From: DAOUEX01 sp034430235
GTDB taxonomy: Bacteria > Chloroflexota > Anaerolineae > UBA2200
NCBI GenBank assembly: GCA_964478075.1
Contig: CAYZGO010000048.1
Location: 1 to 15,174, forward strand
DNA: 15,174 bases
Reading direction: 5' to 3'
Shown: in pieces, positions 6,975-13,338 of the stretch
Layout: each line of letters opens with the position of its first letter
How positions within the stretch are numbered: position 1 is the first letter of the stretch
Made by a program: the position numbers and the translations under genes
Notes under the pieces: generated by a model
Told to the model about the DNA's origin: nothing
The model's database searches: none
The model's input: the letters and a program-made list of their open reading frames with translations, nothing else

Positions 6975-8207
6975 TCAAGTGGCGGGGCGAGCTTGGTGCA
7001 GCCCTGGTGGCAGGTTGAGGAAGCGCAGGAGCTTGTGCTCTTGCGTGTAGTAGGCTATCTGCTGTGAAAGGTTGTCCTCTTCCGGCACAGTAGTCAGGGC
7101 GCGGAGTATGGAGGTAGCAGCAGCCTCTGCGGAGCGTTTGCGCAGTCGCTGCCAGGGCAGTACGCACTCACCACTGGAATGGACGCCGACAATGTCGGTC
7201 GGCAATCCCTGGTCGGGCATCCAGTTCAGGCACAGGGCAAAGGACAGCATGCGCGATGGGAGGTGTTCCAGTGTCACTTCCAGCAATTCCGGCTGCGTGC
7301 CCAGGGCAAGCACGACGAGCGCAAAGTCATGCTTGCGCAGTTGCTCGATGCTCAGTACAGGCACGTCGACCAACAGGGACGCGGCGATGGCCAGGGGCAT
7401 TGACGCCTTGTCCACGCCGACCAACGCGGTGAATTGCCAGCCATATTCCTTGAGCAGCGCCAGCAGGCGGCTCAGGGTCACGGCCACGTCACGGTAGGTG
7501 AAAGTGTGGTTCTGGTAGATGGGCACGTCAAGGCCGTCATCGTGGCTGCTGCCCAGGCAAATGACCCCGTACTCTGCATACAGGGGGGCTTTAAGGCCAA
7601 GTTGTCCTTGCGACGGGAATTCCTGGTGGCGTATGGCGACCAGCAATGCTTCGTGTGCGGCAGAGGTGTCCGCACTGGGCGGTGCACGGCGCAGGGCCTG
7701 CCGCAGTGTCTGTTCTGCTGCTGCACAGTCCCGCAATCCCATGTGGCAGTTGGCCATCGCAAACCCGAGTTCCCAATCTTCGGGGTACTCTGCCATGAGC
7801 GATTGAAATTGGGCCAAGGCATCGGAAAACTCGCCTTGCGCACACTGCACATAGGCCAGCTCGTAGCGCGCCGAGGGGTCGTGCTCGTTGGTGGAAAGGC
7901 AGTGGCGGAAAGCGTCCGCCGCCTCCTCATGTTGTTCTAGCTCGGTGAGCACCCGCCCCAGGTTGAAGTGGCTCTTGTAGTCGCTGCTCAGCAGGGCGGC
8001 GCTGCGAAATTCGTCAGCGGCCTTGGTCAATAGGCCTTTGCGTTGATAGTGATGCCCCAGCGCGTTGTGTGCGGCAGCTATACTCGGGTCAGCCTCAACG
8101 GCATGCTTGAACTCGAGCATAGCTTCGTCCAAGTGCCCCTGTCGTTCCAGGTGCTGTCCTCTCTCTATGTGTTGGTAGGCCTGTCCAGGCTTGAATTCAC
8201 CAAGCAT
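6975..8207 (-). CDS. TPR protein with unrecognised C-terminal domain
   Basis: The 410-residue protein falls into two parts. Residues about 10-190 are tetratricopeptide repeats: blocks such as HLDEAMLEFKHAVEADPS, AAHNALGHHYQRKGLLTKAA and LGRVLTELEQHEEAADAF keep the TPR Ala/Gly/Pro spacing. Such repeats usually mediate protein binding. Residues about 205-380 are a mixed alpha/beta domain I do not recognise. It has a strand-loop-helix ALVGVDKASMPLAIAASLLV, then DVPVLSIEQL and FALVVLALGTQPEL, recalling a phosphoribosyltransferase-like Rossmann fold but without a clear PRPP loop. No signal peptide or membrane helix is seen. A promoter lies at 8239-8266, and an AGGA about 11 nt upstream supports the ATG. 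The gene is single, with a hairpin behind it. Function is not known. Confidence 0.8.
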   Translation of the reverse strand: MLGEFKPGQAYQHIERGQHLERQGHLDEAMLEFKHAVEADPSIAAAHNALGHHYQRKGLLTKAADEFRSAALLSSDYKSHFNLGRVLTELEQHEEAADAFRHCLSTNEHDPSARYELAYVQCAQGEFSDALAQFQSLMAEYPEDWELGFAMANCHMGLRDCAAAEQTLRQALRRAPPSADTSAAHEALLVAIRHQEFPSQGQLGLKAPLYAEYGVICLGSSHDDGLDVPIYQNHTFTYRDVAVTLSRLLALLKEYGWQFTALVGVDKASMPLAIAASLLVDVPVLSIEQLRKHDFALVVLALGTQPELLEVTLEHLPSRMLSFALCLNWMPDQGLPTDIVGVHSSGECVLPWQRLRKRSAEAAATSILRALTTVPEEDNLSQQIAYYTQEHKLLRFLNLPPGLHQARPAT

Positions 8208-8238
8208 GTTGTCATCTATCCTGCTGATTGTTGCGGCA

Positions 8239-8266
8239 ATTATAGCGCATTTGCGGAGGCAGTCAA
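8239..8266 (-). promoter_or_regulatory. Sigma-70-type promoter of the TPR gene
   Basis: TTGACT (8266-8261) and a perfect TATAAT (8244-8239) lie 16 nt apart on the minus strand. The expected start site near 8232 leaves a leader of about 25 nt before the ATG at 8207. Confidence 0.7.
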
Positions 8267-8277
8267 GGAAGGGTAAG

Positions 8278-8333
8278 CGGTTACCAGTTGCCAGTCAACG
8301 GTTATCGGTTGTGAGTCACTGGAAACTGTCAGT
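8278..8333. repeat. Degenerate heptamer tandem array
   Basis: Eight 7-base units follow one another: CGGTTAC, CAGTTGC, CAGTCAA, CGGTTAT, CGGTTGT, GAGTCAC, TGGAAAC, TGTCAGT. The first five or six share a YRGTTRC-like consensus and the last ones decay. The stop codon of the HAD gene (8331-8329) lies in the last unit. A second array lies at 9863-9904. Such heptamer arrays are known from cyanobacteria and other bacteria as short tandemly repeated sequences. Confidence 0.65.
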
Positions 8334-8985
8334 AGAAGTACTCAACGGGCCAGCCACGGCGTGCGGCGATGGCTTTCAGACGCGAGTCAGGGTTCACGGC
8401 TACCGGGTGTCCCACTCGCTCCAGCAGCATCAGGTCCGAGTGGCTGTCCGTGTAGAAGTAGGATTGTGCCAGGTCTGCGTCGTACCTGCTGGCGTAGTCC
8501 TGGGCCCAGTAGACCTTACCAGGCCCGTAGCAAGGTGGCTGGATGATGCTCCCCGTAAAGTGTCCGTCTACCACCTCCAGCAGCGTGCACAGATAGTCAT
8601 TCACTCCCAGATGCCTGGCCACAGGGCCAACTGCGTAGGCCGTGGCGGCCGAGATGATGGTTACCAGGTGACCCTGTGCGCGGTGCTCGTTCATGCGCTG
8701 CACCGAATTCTCCGCGACATAGTCCACCACCATCTGCTCGAACCAGCGCTCGCAGAAGGCGCGCATCTCTACTTCACTGTCGGCAGATACAGTGGAAGCC
8801 AGCTTGGCCATCACAGCGGGGTAGTTGAACAGGCCCAACTTGTATAGTGCTGCATACCCGTAGGCGCGCAGTATTGCCCGCCAGTCCACCTCTCTCTGAC
8901 GCCACAGGTAGCGCATGTAGAGCATGCCAGAGCTGTCGCGCAGGATGGTGCGATCCATGTCAAAGTAGGCGACGACGTTGGTCAT
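8329..8985 (-). CDS. HAD-superfamily IB phosphatase (SerB-like)
   Basis: The 218-residue HAD hydrolase has all four motifs: FDMDRT (D9 nucleophile, D11 acid), ISAAT (S112), K157 in GPGKVYW and YTDSHSDLMLLE (D180, D184). The helical cap between motifs I and II (about 20-95), the length and the ending GHPVAVNPDSRLKAIA match the subfamily IB group (TIGR01490), which includes SerB-like and lipid-phosphate phosphatases. It removes phosphate from a small molecule whose identity cannot be read. The cap is aromatic and fairly hydrophobic, which allows a lipid or sugar substrate. GAAGGAA about 7 nt before the ATG supports the start. It is apparently a single gene, with a TPR gene downstream and a PHP gene upstream. 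Confidence 0.88.
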   Translation of the reverse strand: MTNVVAYFDMDRTILRDSSGMLYMRYLWRQREVDWRAILRAYGYAALYKLGLFNYPAVMAKLASTVSADSEVEMRAFCERWFEQMVVDYVAENSVQRMNEHRAQGHLVTIISAATAYAVGPVARHLGVNDYLCTLLEVVDGHFTGSIIQPPCYGPGKVYWAQDYASRYDADLAQSYFYTDSHSDLMLLERVGHPVAVNPDSRLKAIAARRGWPVEYFY

Positions 8986-9038
8986 AGCTGTGTTCCTTCG
9001 CTGTGATTTGCCGCGTTAGCCAAGGCCATTGGTTGAGC

Positions 9039-9066
9039 ATTTTAGCACAGGTTGCTGTCGGGGCAA
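9039..9066 (-). promoter_or_regulatory. Likely extended -10 promoter of the HAD gene
   Basis: On the minus strand TGC-TAAAAT (9047-9039) is an extended -10. A partial -35, TTGCCC (9066-9061), lies 16 nt from the hexamer. The predicted leader is about 47 nt. It is weaker than the other promoters listed. Confidence 0.4.
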
Positions 9067-9171
9067 AGTGCTGTCAATGGATTGCCTTCCCTGTCTCACC
9101 TTTGTGTTCACGCCACCCAACGAGGCAGAGAAACTCCGACGCAAATCCTGACCGCTGGGCGATGCGCGGGG

Positions 9172-9858
9172 CTATTCTCTGCTCGCCCGGCCAATGACCT
9201 TCCGCAGCAGACGCCAGGCGGTCAGCGGGGCGACCATGGCTACGGTGAGGGCGGGCACAAAGTAGGGCGTCTTGGTAGTGTAGTGCAGCGTGGCACCCTG
9301 CGAGTTGCGCAGGAACTCTTGCGGAGTCTGGAAGTCATCCAGTTCCGTCCGGGCACGGCCAACCTCGAAGGAGAAGTGGGCGTCGGAGCCGGCGGTGACG
9401 GGGATGCGGTGTTGCGCGGCGAGCACGCGGGCGCGGCGGTCGTCGGAGGCGAATGGCGTGCGCGCGTTGTAACCCTCGATCAGGTCAACCTGGCCGATGA
9501 TCTCGTGCAGTTTGCTTCGCTGGATTTTGCCGGGCGTGCCACGCGCCAGGGGGTGGGGAATGAAGACCAGACCGCCTTGCCCGTGGACGCGGGCCACAGT
9601 CTCCTCAGCGCTGAGGTGTGGAGGGATGCGCCGCTCAAGGAACAGTGCAGCGATGCCGCCGTGTGCAGTGCCGATTTCTTCGCCGACGATAACTCTGAAA
9701 GGCGCCCACTCGCGCAGGCGCAGAGCGCCCCCGATTTCGTCGTGATCGAGCACGGCGATGCCGTCGAGGCCTCTGCGGCGCACCACGTCGGCCAGCTTTC
9801 TCAAGGAGAGCAGGGAATCGTAGGAATAGCAGGTATGAACGTGCAGGTCAAACCGCAT
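9172..9858 (-). CDS. PHP-domain phosphoesterase
   Basis: The 228-residue protein has the metal ligands of the polymerase-and-histidinol-phosphatase (PHP) fold: HVHTCYS (H6, H8), LDHDE (D38-H39-D40), VGEE (E60/E61), IPHP (H102) and AGSDAH (D159, H161). PHP enzymes bind up to three metals and hydrolyse phosphomonoesters, phosphodiesters or short nucleic acids. The size suits the stand-alone RNase AM/YciV-like or TrpH-like group. The C-terminal part, YFVPALTVAMVAPLTAW followed by Arg/Lys, could be a peripheral or single-pass membrane segment, unusual for this family. The ATG start has no clear ribosome site. It lies 38 bp downstream of the small-protein gene; the spacer holds a heptamer array. 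Confidence 0.88.
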   Translation of the reverse strand: MRFDLHVHTCYSYDSLLSLRKLADVVRRRGLDGIAVLDHDEIGGALRLREWAPFRVIVGEEIGTAHGGIAALFLERRIPPHLSAEETVARVHGQGGLVFIPHPLARGTPGKIQRSKLHEIIGQVDLIEGYNARTPFASDDRRARVLAAQHRIPVTAGSDAHFSFEVGRARTELDDFQTPQEFLRNSQGATLHYTTKTPYFVPALTVAMVAPLTAWRLLRKVIGRASRE

Positions 9859-9862
9859 AGTA

Positions 9863-9904
9863 CGGTTACCAGTTGGCGATTACCAGTTGCCGGTTGCTAG
9901 TCGG
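9863..9904. repeat. Degenerate heptamer tandem array
   Basis: Six 7-base units: CGGTTAC, CAGTTGG, CGATTAC, CAGTTGC, CGGTTGC, TAGTCGG. The consensus is the same as in the array at 8278-8333. The stop codon of the small-protein gene (9899-9897) falls across the fifth and sixth units, and the array fills the gap to the PHP gene. Confidence 0.65.
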
Positions 9905-10184
9905 CGGCTGCGTATTCTTCGGCGGTGATGAATTCTCCGCCGCTGATGGTACGTGAAGCGATGCGCTTCTTATCGTCGAAGCGCAGTTCTGCGTGCATCA
10001 GTTGGAAGCATTTGTCATCCATGATCTCTTTGCGCAGGATGTAACCGCCCTCGTCCGCTATGCTGGGGTCGTTGTACAGGTTGATGCGCACACGCACTTT
10101 GGCCCCACAGTTGGCGCAGCGCAAGTAGAGCCACAATACCCCTTTCTCCTTGGACTGGCCGAAGAGTTTATCTAGCAAACCCAT
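9897..10184 (-). CDS. Small uncharacterised protein with a CxxC motif
   Basis: The 95-residue protein opens with an amphipathic helix (MGLLDKLFGQSK). A knuckle LRCANCGAKVRVRINL (21-36) has one CxxC (C23, C26) and a third Cys at 59. The C-terminal half is charged (FDDKKRIASRTISGGEFI). The CxxC followed by a basic strand looks like half of a zinc ribbon, so metal binding might need a dimer or Cys59. ATG 10184 is chosen because AAGGAG lies 6 nt upstream; a second ATG at 10190 sits too close to it. I do not recognise a named family. It lies between the PHP and GT4 genes on the same strand, separated from the latter by a palindromic repeat. Confidence 0.75.
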   Translation of the reverse strand: MGLLDKLFGQSKEKGVLWLYLRCANCGAKVRVRINLYNDPSIADEGGYILRKEIMDDKCFQLMHAELRFDDKKRIASRTISGGEFITAEEYAAAD

Positions 10185-10224
10185 GGTCATCTCCTTTTTC
10201 ACTCGCCAGATGTGGCATAGCGAT

Positions 10225-10306
10225 GTAGAGACGTAGCCTCGCCCAAGCTCGCCCAACGGATGGCGGGACTGTGCAGATGGCGAGACTGCGCATGCTACGT
10301 CTCTAC
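10225..10306. repeat. MITE-like palindromic element
   Basis: GTAGAGACGTAGC (10225-10237) and GCTACGTCTCTAC (10294-10306) are perfect 13-bp inverted ends of an 82-bp element. Pairing continues inward, CTCGCC with GGCGAG, after a 9-base bulge on the right arm. There is no coding capacity. A similar GTAGAGACG palindrome is, from memory, a common dispersed repeat in cyanobacteria. The element ends 1 bp before the stop codon of the GT4 gene and may act as its terminator hairpin. Confidence 0.75.
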
Positions 10307-10307
10307 C

Positions 10308-11501
10308 TTACCAGGCTGCCTTGGCGCGTTCGGCCACAATTCGCTCGTAGACCTGAATGGTACGCTGCGCAATGCGCTGCCAATTGTACTCTTTCACCAC
10401 GAGTTCGTAGGCATTGCGCACGCGCTGGGCTGCCCAGTCTGGTCGGGCCAGCGTGTGATTGATACCCCAGGCTAACGATTCAGCGTTGTCCGGATATACA
10501 GTGATGCCCGTTTCAGCATGTGTCATCACTTCTTGCAGCCCGCCGACCAGAGAGACCACGACCGGCACTTTGGCCGCCATAGCTTCGAGGGCGACAATGC
10601 CGAACGGTTCGTACAAACTGGGGAACACAGCGCAAGCAGCTACCTTGTACAGACGGTCACGGTCATCATCAGGGATGAATCCAGTGAAAAGCACTTTGTC
10701 GCCGACGCCGAGTTCCCACGTGCGGTGACGCAGGGCATTGAGCAGGTCGCCTGTGCCGGCTATGACAAACTTGGCTGCAGGATGTTCGGCCAGGACATGG
10801 GGCACGGCTTCGATCAGAACGTGCAGTCCCTTTTCCTGGACGATGCGTCCCACGTAGAAGACGATCCTTTCCTCCGGTAGAGCATACAGGCTGCGAAACC
10901 GTGTTAGGTCAACTTTGTCCCAACGCTCAAAGCGGTCCACTGTCACGCCGTTGGGGATGACGTCTATCTTGTCGGGCGGCGTTTGGAAGAAGCCGGCGAC
11001 TTCGTGAGCCATGAACTGGCTGCAGCAGATCATGCGCCATGATTCATAGGTCAGCCACCACTCAACGCTGTGTATAGCTCTCTGCTGGTCGTTGACGAGG
11101 TGCCCCCGCGAGCGGCCTTGCTCTGTGGCGTGGATGGTGCTGAGCAGGGGGAGCTTAGAGTTGCGCTTGAGCGCACAGGCGCTGAAGGCAGTCAACCAGT
11201 CGTGGGTGTGGATGAGGTCCATGCCCTTGTCTCTGCATAGACTTCCGCCCACCTCCTCCAGCTTGATATTGGTCTGCCAGGCCATAGTGTAGAAATCGGG
11301 CATGGACACACTGGGCGGCTCAATGCGATACACGGTGAGCCCGCTGCTTTTCTCCTTGGTTTTGCCGCCTGCCCAGCGCAGGGTTACGAGGTGCACCTCG
11401 ACGCCCTCCTGTGTCAGTGCGCGCACGAGTTCCATCACGTGGCGGCCCAGGCCTCCGACTACGTGTGGAGGGTACTCCCAGGATAGCATCAACACGCGCA
11501 T
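10308..11501 (-). CDS. GT4-family glycosyltransferase (glycogen-synthase-like)
   Basis: The 397-residue protein is a GT-B glycosyltransferase of family GT4. The N-terminal Rossmann domain starts MRVLMLSWEYPPHVVGGLGRH; the GGLG loop (16-19) binds the nucleotide-sugar phosphate. The C-terminal domain has FYVGRIVQEKG (215-225), VIAGTGD (246-252) and the donor-site motif EPFGIVALE (E298 to E306, E-x7-E). It transfers a sugar from a nucleotide donor to a glycan or lipid. The N-terminal HVVGGLGRHV arrangement resembles archaeal and Chloroflexota glycogen/starch-synthase-like GT4 enzymes, so glucan synthesis is the first guess, but the substrate is not proven. ATG 11501 is chosen over the upstream codon because GGAGGAG lies 8 nt before it. 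A clear promoter lies at 11540-11568. Confidence 0.92.
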   Translation of the reverse strand: MRVLMLSWEYPPHVVGGLGRHVMELVRALTQEGVEVHLVTLRWAGGKTKEKSSGLTVYRIEPPSVSMPDFYTMAWQTNIKLEEVGGSLCRDKGMDLIHTHDWLTAFSACALKRNSKLPLLSTIHATEQGRSRGHLVNDQQRAIHSVEWWLTYESWRMICCSQFMAHEVAGFFQTPPDKIDVIPNGVTVDRFERWDKVDLTRFRSLYALPEERIVFYVGRIVQEKGLHVLIEAVPHVLAEHPAAKFVIAGTGDLLNALRHRTWELGVGDKVLFTGFIPDDDRDRLYKVAACAVFPSLYEPFGIVALEAMAAKVPVVVSLVGGLQEVMTHAETGITVYPDNAESLAWGINHTLARPDWAAQRVRNAYELVVKEYNWQRIAQRTIQVYERIVAERAKAAW

Positions 11502-11539
11502 AGTGCACTCTCCTCCAATTTGCAACTTTGCGTGTGAGC

Positions 11540-11568
11540 ATTATACTACGGGTGGAGTGAGTGAGCAA
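11540..11568 (-). promoter_or_regulatory. Sigma-70-type promoter of the glycosyltransferase gene
   Basis: On the minus strand TTGCTC (11568-11563) and a perfect TATAAT (11545-11540) are 17 nt apart. The predicted start near 11533 gives a ~32-nt leader containing GGAGGAG. Confidence 0.7.
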
Positions 11569-11575
11569 GAATGGT

Positions 11576-11632
11576 ACACGAATTGCACGAATGTCCACGA
11601 AGAATTCCAAAGAGGATTCGTGGAATTCGTGT
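11576..11632. repeat. CACGAATT palindrome
   Basis: Bases 11576-11592 and 11616-11632 are inverted copies over 17 bp with one mismatch, built from repeated ACACGAATT and CACGAAT words around a 23-nt loop. Another TACACGAATT-CCACGAA stretch follows at 11650-11668, and a shorter GGTACACGAA lies near 14839-14848. It lies in the divergent spacer between the GT4 gene and the plus-strand gene. Confidence 0.65.
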
Positions 11633-11687
11633 AGTCCATCTTTGTCCTGTACACGAATTACCACGAAAGACAGAAAGGTGCACTGAC

Positions 11688-12704
11688 GTGGTTGCAGAGG
11701 CTTCGCTCCTGTGTGTTAACGAAGAGCAATGCGGCAATCTGGCCCGATGCTTGCGCGTGTTGCAGGTGCGTCCTGATCCATACTTGAAGAGGCCTGCCAA
11801 CCAAGTTGAGAGGTATCGGGAGGCCAACTATTGGTTCTACATAACGGCTATCTGTCAAAGCACCAGGACGTTTGAGGGCACGATCGACGGTCGCTGGCTG
11901 CGCGGCTGGGATTACCTTGTGGAAGCCAGTCGACGTCGCGTGGAGGACTTTACGGCTGAGCGGATGCAGGCTTACAGGGCTGAGGATTTGATGAGCTTGT
12001 TGTCCGATGACTTGGATGCGGGCCACTCGCCCATAGATCGTGTGGAGGAGCGCCTGGGGCAACTGCACGATTGCGCTCGCCGGCTCCTGGAAGACTATGG
12101 TGGAGAAGCTATGGGTGTCTATGAGCGCTGTGCTGGACGCCTGGCCGGGGAAGGTAGCCTGCTTGCTCTCCTCCCCGAGTTCGCAGCCTACTCTGATCCG
12201 CTCCAGAAAAAGTCGGTGCTTCTGGCCGGCATGCTGCACGAAAGCGGGGTGTGGCCCCTGCAGGATGCTGAGAATCTAAAGGTGCCTGTAGATTACCACG
12301 CTATGCGCGTTGCGCTGCGCAGTGGTATGGTGGAGGTTAGGGATGCAGCTCTGGCGCGCGACCTGCGGGAGCAGAAGCCAGTTTCTGATGAGCTAAATCA
12401 GGCGGTGCGAGCGGCTGTGAGCGCGGCCTGTGACGTTGTGGTGCGGGGGTCGGGACTGTCGGTCTTTGCTTTCGACAAGCTTATCTGGCACCTGGGGCGA
12501 AGCTGCTGCTTCTATGATCACGAGCCCATTTGCGGGCCGGGGCGCAGCGCCAAGGCCTGTTTTAAGCGCAGCAAGTGCACGTTCATTCAAGCTACGACGT
12601 ATTCCTGCCCTAACGTCTGCGTCTTCGACGGGGTTTGTAGAGGCAGTCGTGACCAGGCATACCGCTCGTACTGGGAGACGAACGTTCATACATCCTACTA
12701 CTGA
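11688..12704 (+). CDS. HhH-GPD / queuosine-salvage-like protein with Cys-rich tail
   Basis: The 338-residue protein is not an exact match to any family I know. Its order of motifs follows the HhH-GPD superfamily and especially the queuosine-salvage (DUF2419/Qng1) type: ANYWFYITAI (46-55), GRWLRGWDYLVEASRRR (68-84), FTAERMQAYRAEDLMSLL (88-105), a KKSVLLAGML helix (174-183), VPVDYHAMRVALRSG (199-213) with an Asp where the catalytic Asp is expected, then ELNQAVRAAVSAAC (235-248) and DKLIWHLGR (263-271). Members cleave the glycosidic bond of a nucleoside or DNA base. After it comes a tail with eight cysteines (273, 274, 282, 291, 297, 307, 311, 317), reminiscent of the iron-sulfur loop of endonuclease III. 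The frame is open from 11571, but that part reads a CACGAATT repeat; GTG 11688 is preferred, with AAAGG about 9 nt upstream. Confidence 0.65.
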   Translation: MVAEASLLCVNEEQCGNLARCLRVLQVRPDPYLKRPANQVERYREANYWFYITAICQSTRTFEGTIDGRWLRGWDYLVEASRRRVEDFTAERMQAYRAEDLMSLLSDDLDAGHSPIDRVEERLGQLHDCARRLLEDYGGEAMGVYERCAGRLAGEGSLLALLPEFAAYSDPLQKKSVLLAGMLHESGVWPLQDAENLKVPVDYHAMRVALRSGMVEVRDAALARDLREQKPVSDELNQAVRAAVSAACDVVVRGSGLSVFAFDKLIWHLGRSCCFYDHEPICGPGRSAKACFKRSKCTFIQATTYSCPNVCVFDGVCRGSRDQAYRSYWETNVHTSYY

Positions 12705-12734
12705 CTTTTGGTGGTAGTGCTTCCCCAAGGGTGA

Positions 12735-12826
12735 GTTGACAGGACTAGGGAAGAAGTCAACCACCAAGGCACGAAGACACCAAGGAACAACAAGTATGTA
12801 CTTCGGGTCTTGGTGTGTTTGTGGTT
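12735..12826. repeat. CACCAAG palindrome and adjoining inverted repeat
   Basis: GTTGAC (12735-12740) pairs with GTCAAC (12756-12761). Overlapping this, 12759-12784 (AACCACCAAGG...ACACCAAG) is inverted at 12809-12826 (CTTGGTGTGTTTGTGGTT), with one 8-base unit missing from the right arm. The words ACCACCAAG and ACACCAAG look like a degenerate tandem repeat. It occupies the 162-bp spacer between two plus-strand genes. Confidence 0.55.
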
Positions 12827-12866
12827 AGCAAACATAGCCATCTGCAGGAAGGTGGCGCCCGGGAGG

Positions 12867-13265
12867 ATGACGACGGACACCATTGCCAAAGCGATCAAAG
12901 AAGCACTGTTGAAAGGGCAGCTACCCTGCGCCTGTGCCTTCGCTATTGGTCAGCGGTTTGGGGTGGAGCCTTTGCAGGTCGGGAGGGAAGCCGACGCCTT
13001 GAACGTTCGCCTATCCAAGTGCCAGTTGGGCCTTTTTGGATATGGTTCCAAAGCAGAAGGCAAGCACCACCGGATAAAGCCCATGAAAGACGTGCCGCCC
13101 AAGCTCGCCGAAGCCATCAGGGCTGCTTTGGACGAAGATGGCAAGCTGTCCTGTGCTGCGGCATGGCGGATTGCCGACGAACTTTGTATGGGGAAACGAA
13201 GGGTAAGCGACGCAGCAGAGGGGATGGGCGTACGCATAGTGAATTGCCAGTTGGGAGCATTCTGA
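12867..13265 (+). CDS. Small protein with a duplicated CQLG-type domain
   Basis: The 132-residue protein is two copies of one ~55-residue unit. Unit 1 (about 5-59) and unit 2 (about 79-132) share the order I/LAEAI-x-AAL, GxL-x-C-A-x-A-x-x-IA, a V-x-x-AD/AE turn, then (N/G)VR(L/I)-x-(K/N)CQLG(L/A)F. Each unit looks like a small helical, helix-turn-helix-like domain with two Cys, about 30 residues apart. I do not know a published function; a DNA-binding or metal-binding role is inference. The start is uncertain: ATG 12867 gives a clean N-terminus, but GGGAGG abuts it with no spacing, and GTG 12852 is an alternative. The gene follows the HhH-like gene on the same strand and ends 16 bp before the next promoter. 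Confidence 0.75.
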   Translation: MTTDTIAKAIKEALLKGQLPCACAFAIGQRFGVEPLQVGREADALNVRLSKCQLGLFGYGSKAEGKHHRIKPMKDVPPKLAEAIRAALDEDGKLSCAAAWRIADELCMGKRRVSDAAEGMGVRIVNCQLGAF

Positions 13266-13280
13266 GAACTGCCAACCGAG

Positions 13281-13309
13281 TTGACAAAGCCGAGACTCCG
13301 TTGTAGAAT
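13281..13309 (+). promoter_or_regulatory. Sigma-70-type promoter of the second GNAT gene
   Basis: A perfect TTGACA (13281-13286) and TAGAAT (13304-13309) are 17 nt apart. The predicted start near 13316 leaves a ~22-nt leader with AGGAGG 5 nt before the ATG. Confidence 0.75.
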
Positions 13310-13338
13310 CGCTGACACGACAGTAGCAGGAGGTGGCT

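Noticed and set aside
8278..9904. CRISPR-like tandem repeats
   Set aside because: The units are 7 bases with no spacers, so they are simple heptamer arrays.
12735..12740. TTGACA-like -35 element before the CQLG gene
   Set aside because: No -10 lies at the right distance; the word is one arm of an inverted repeat.
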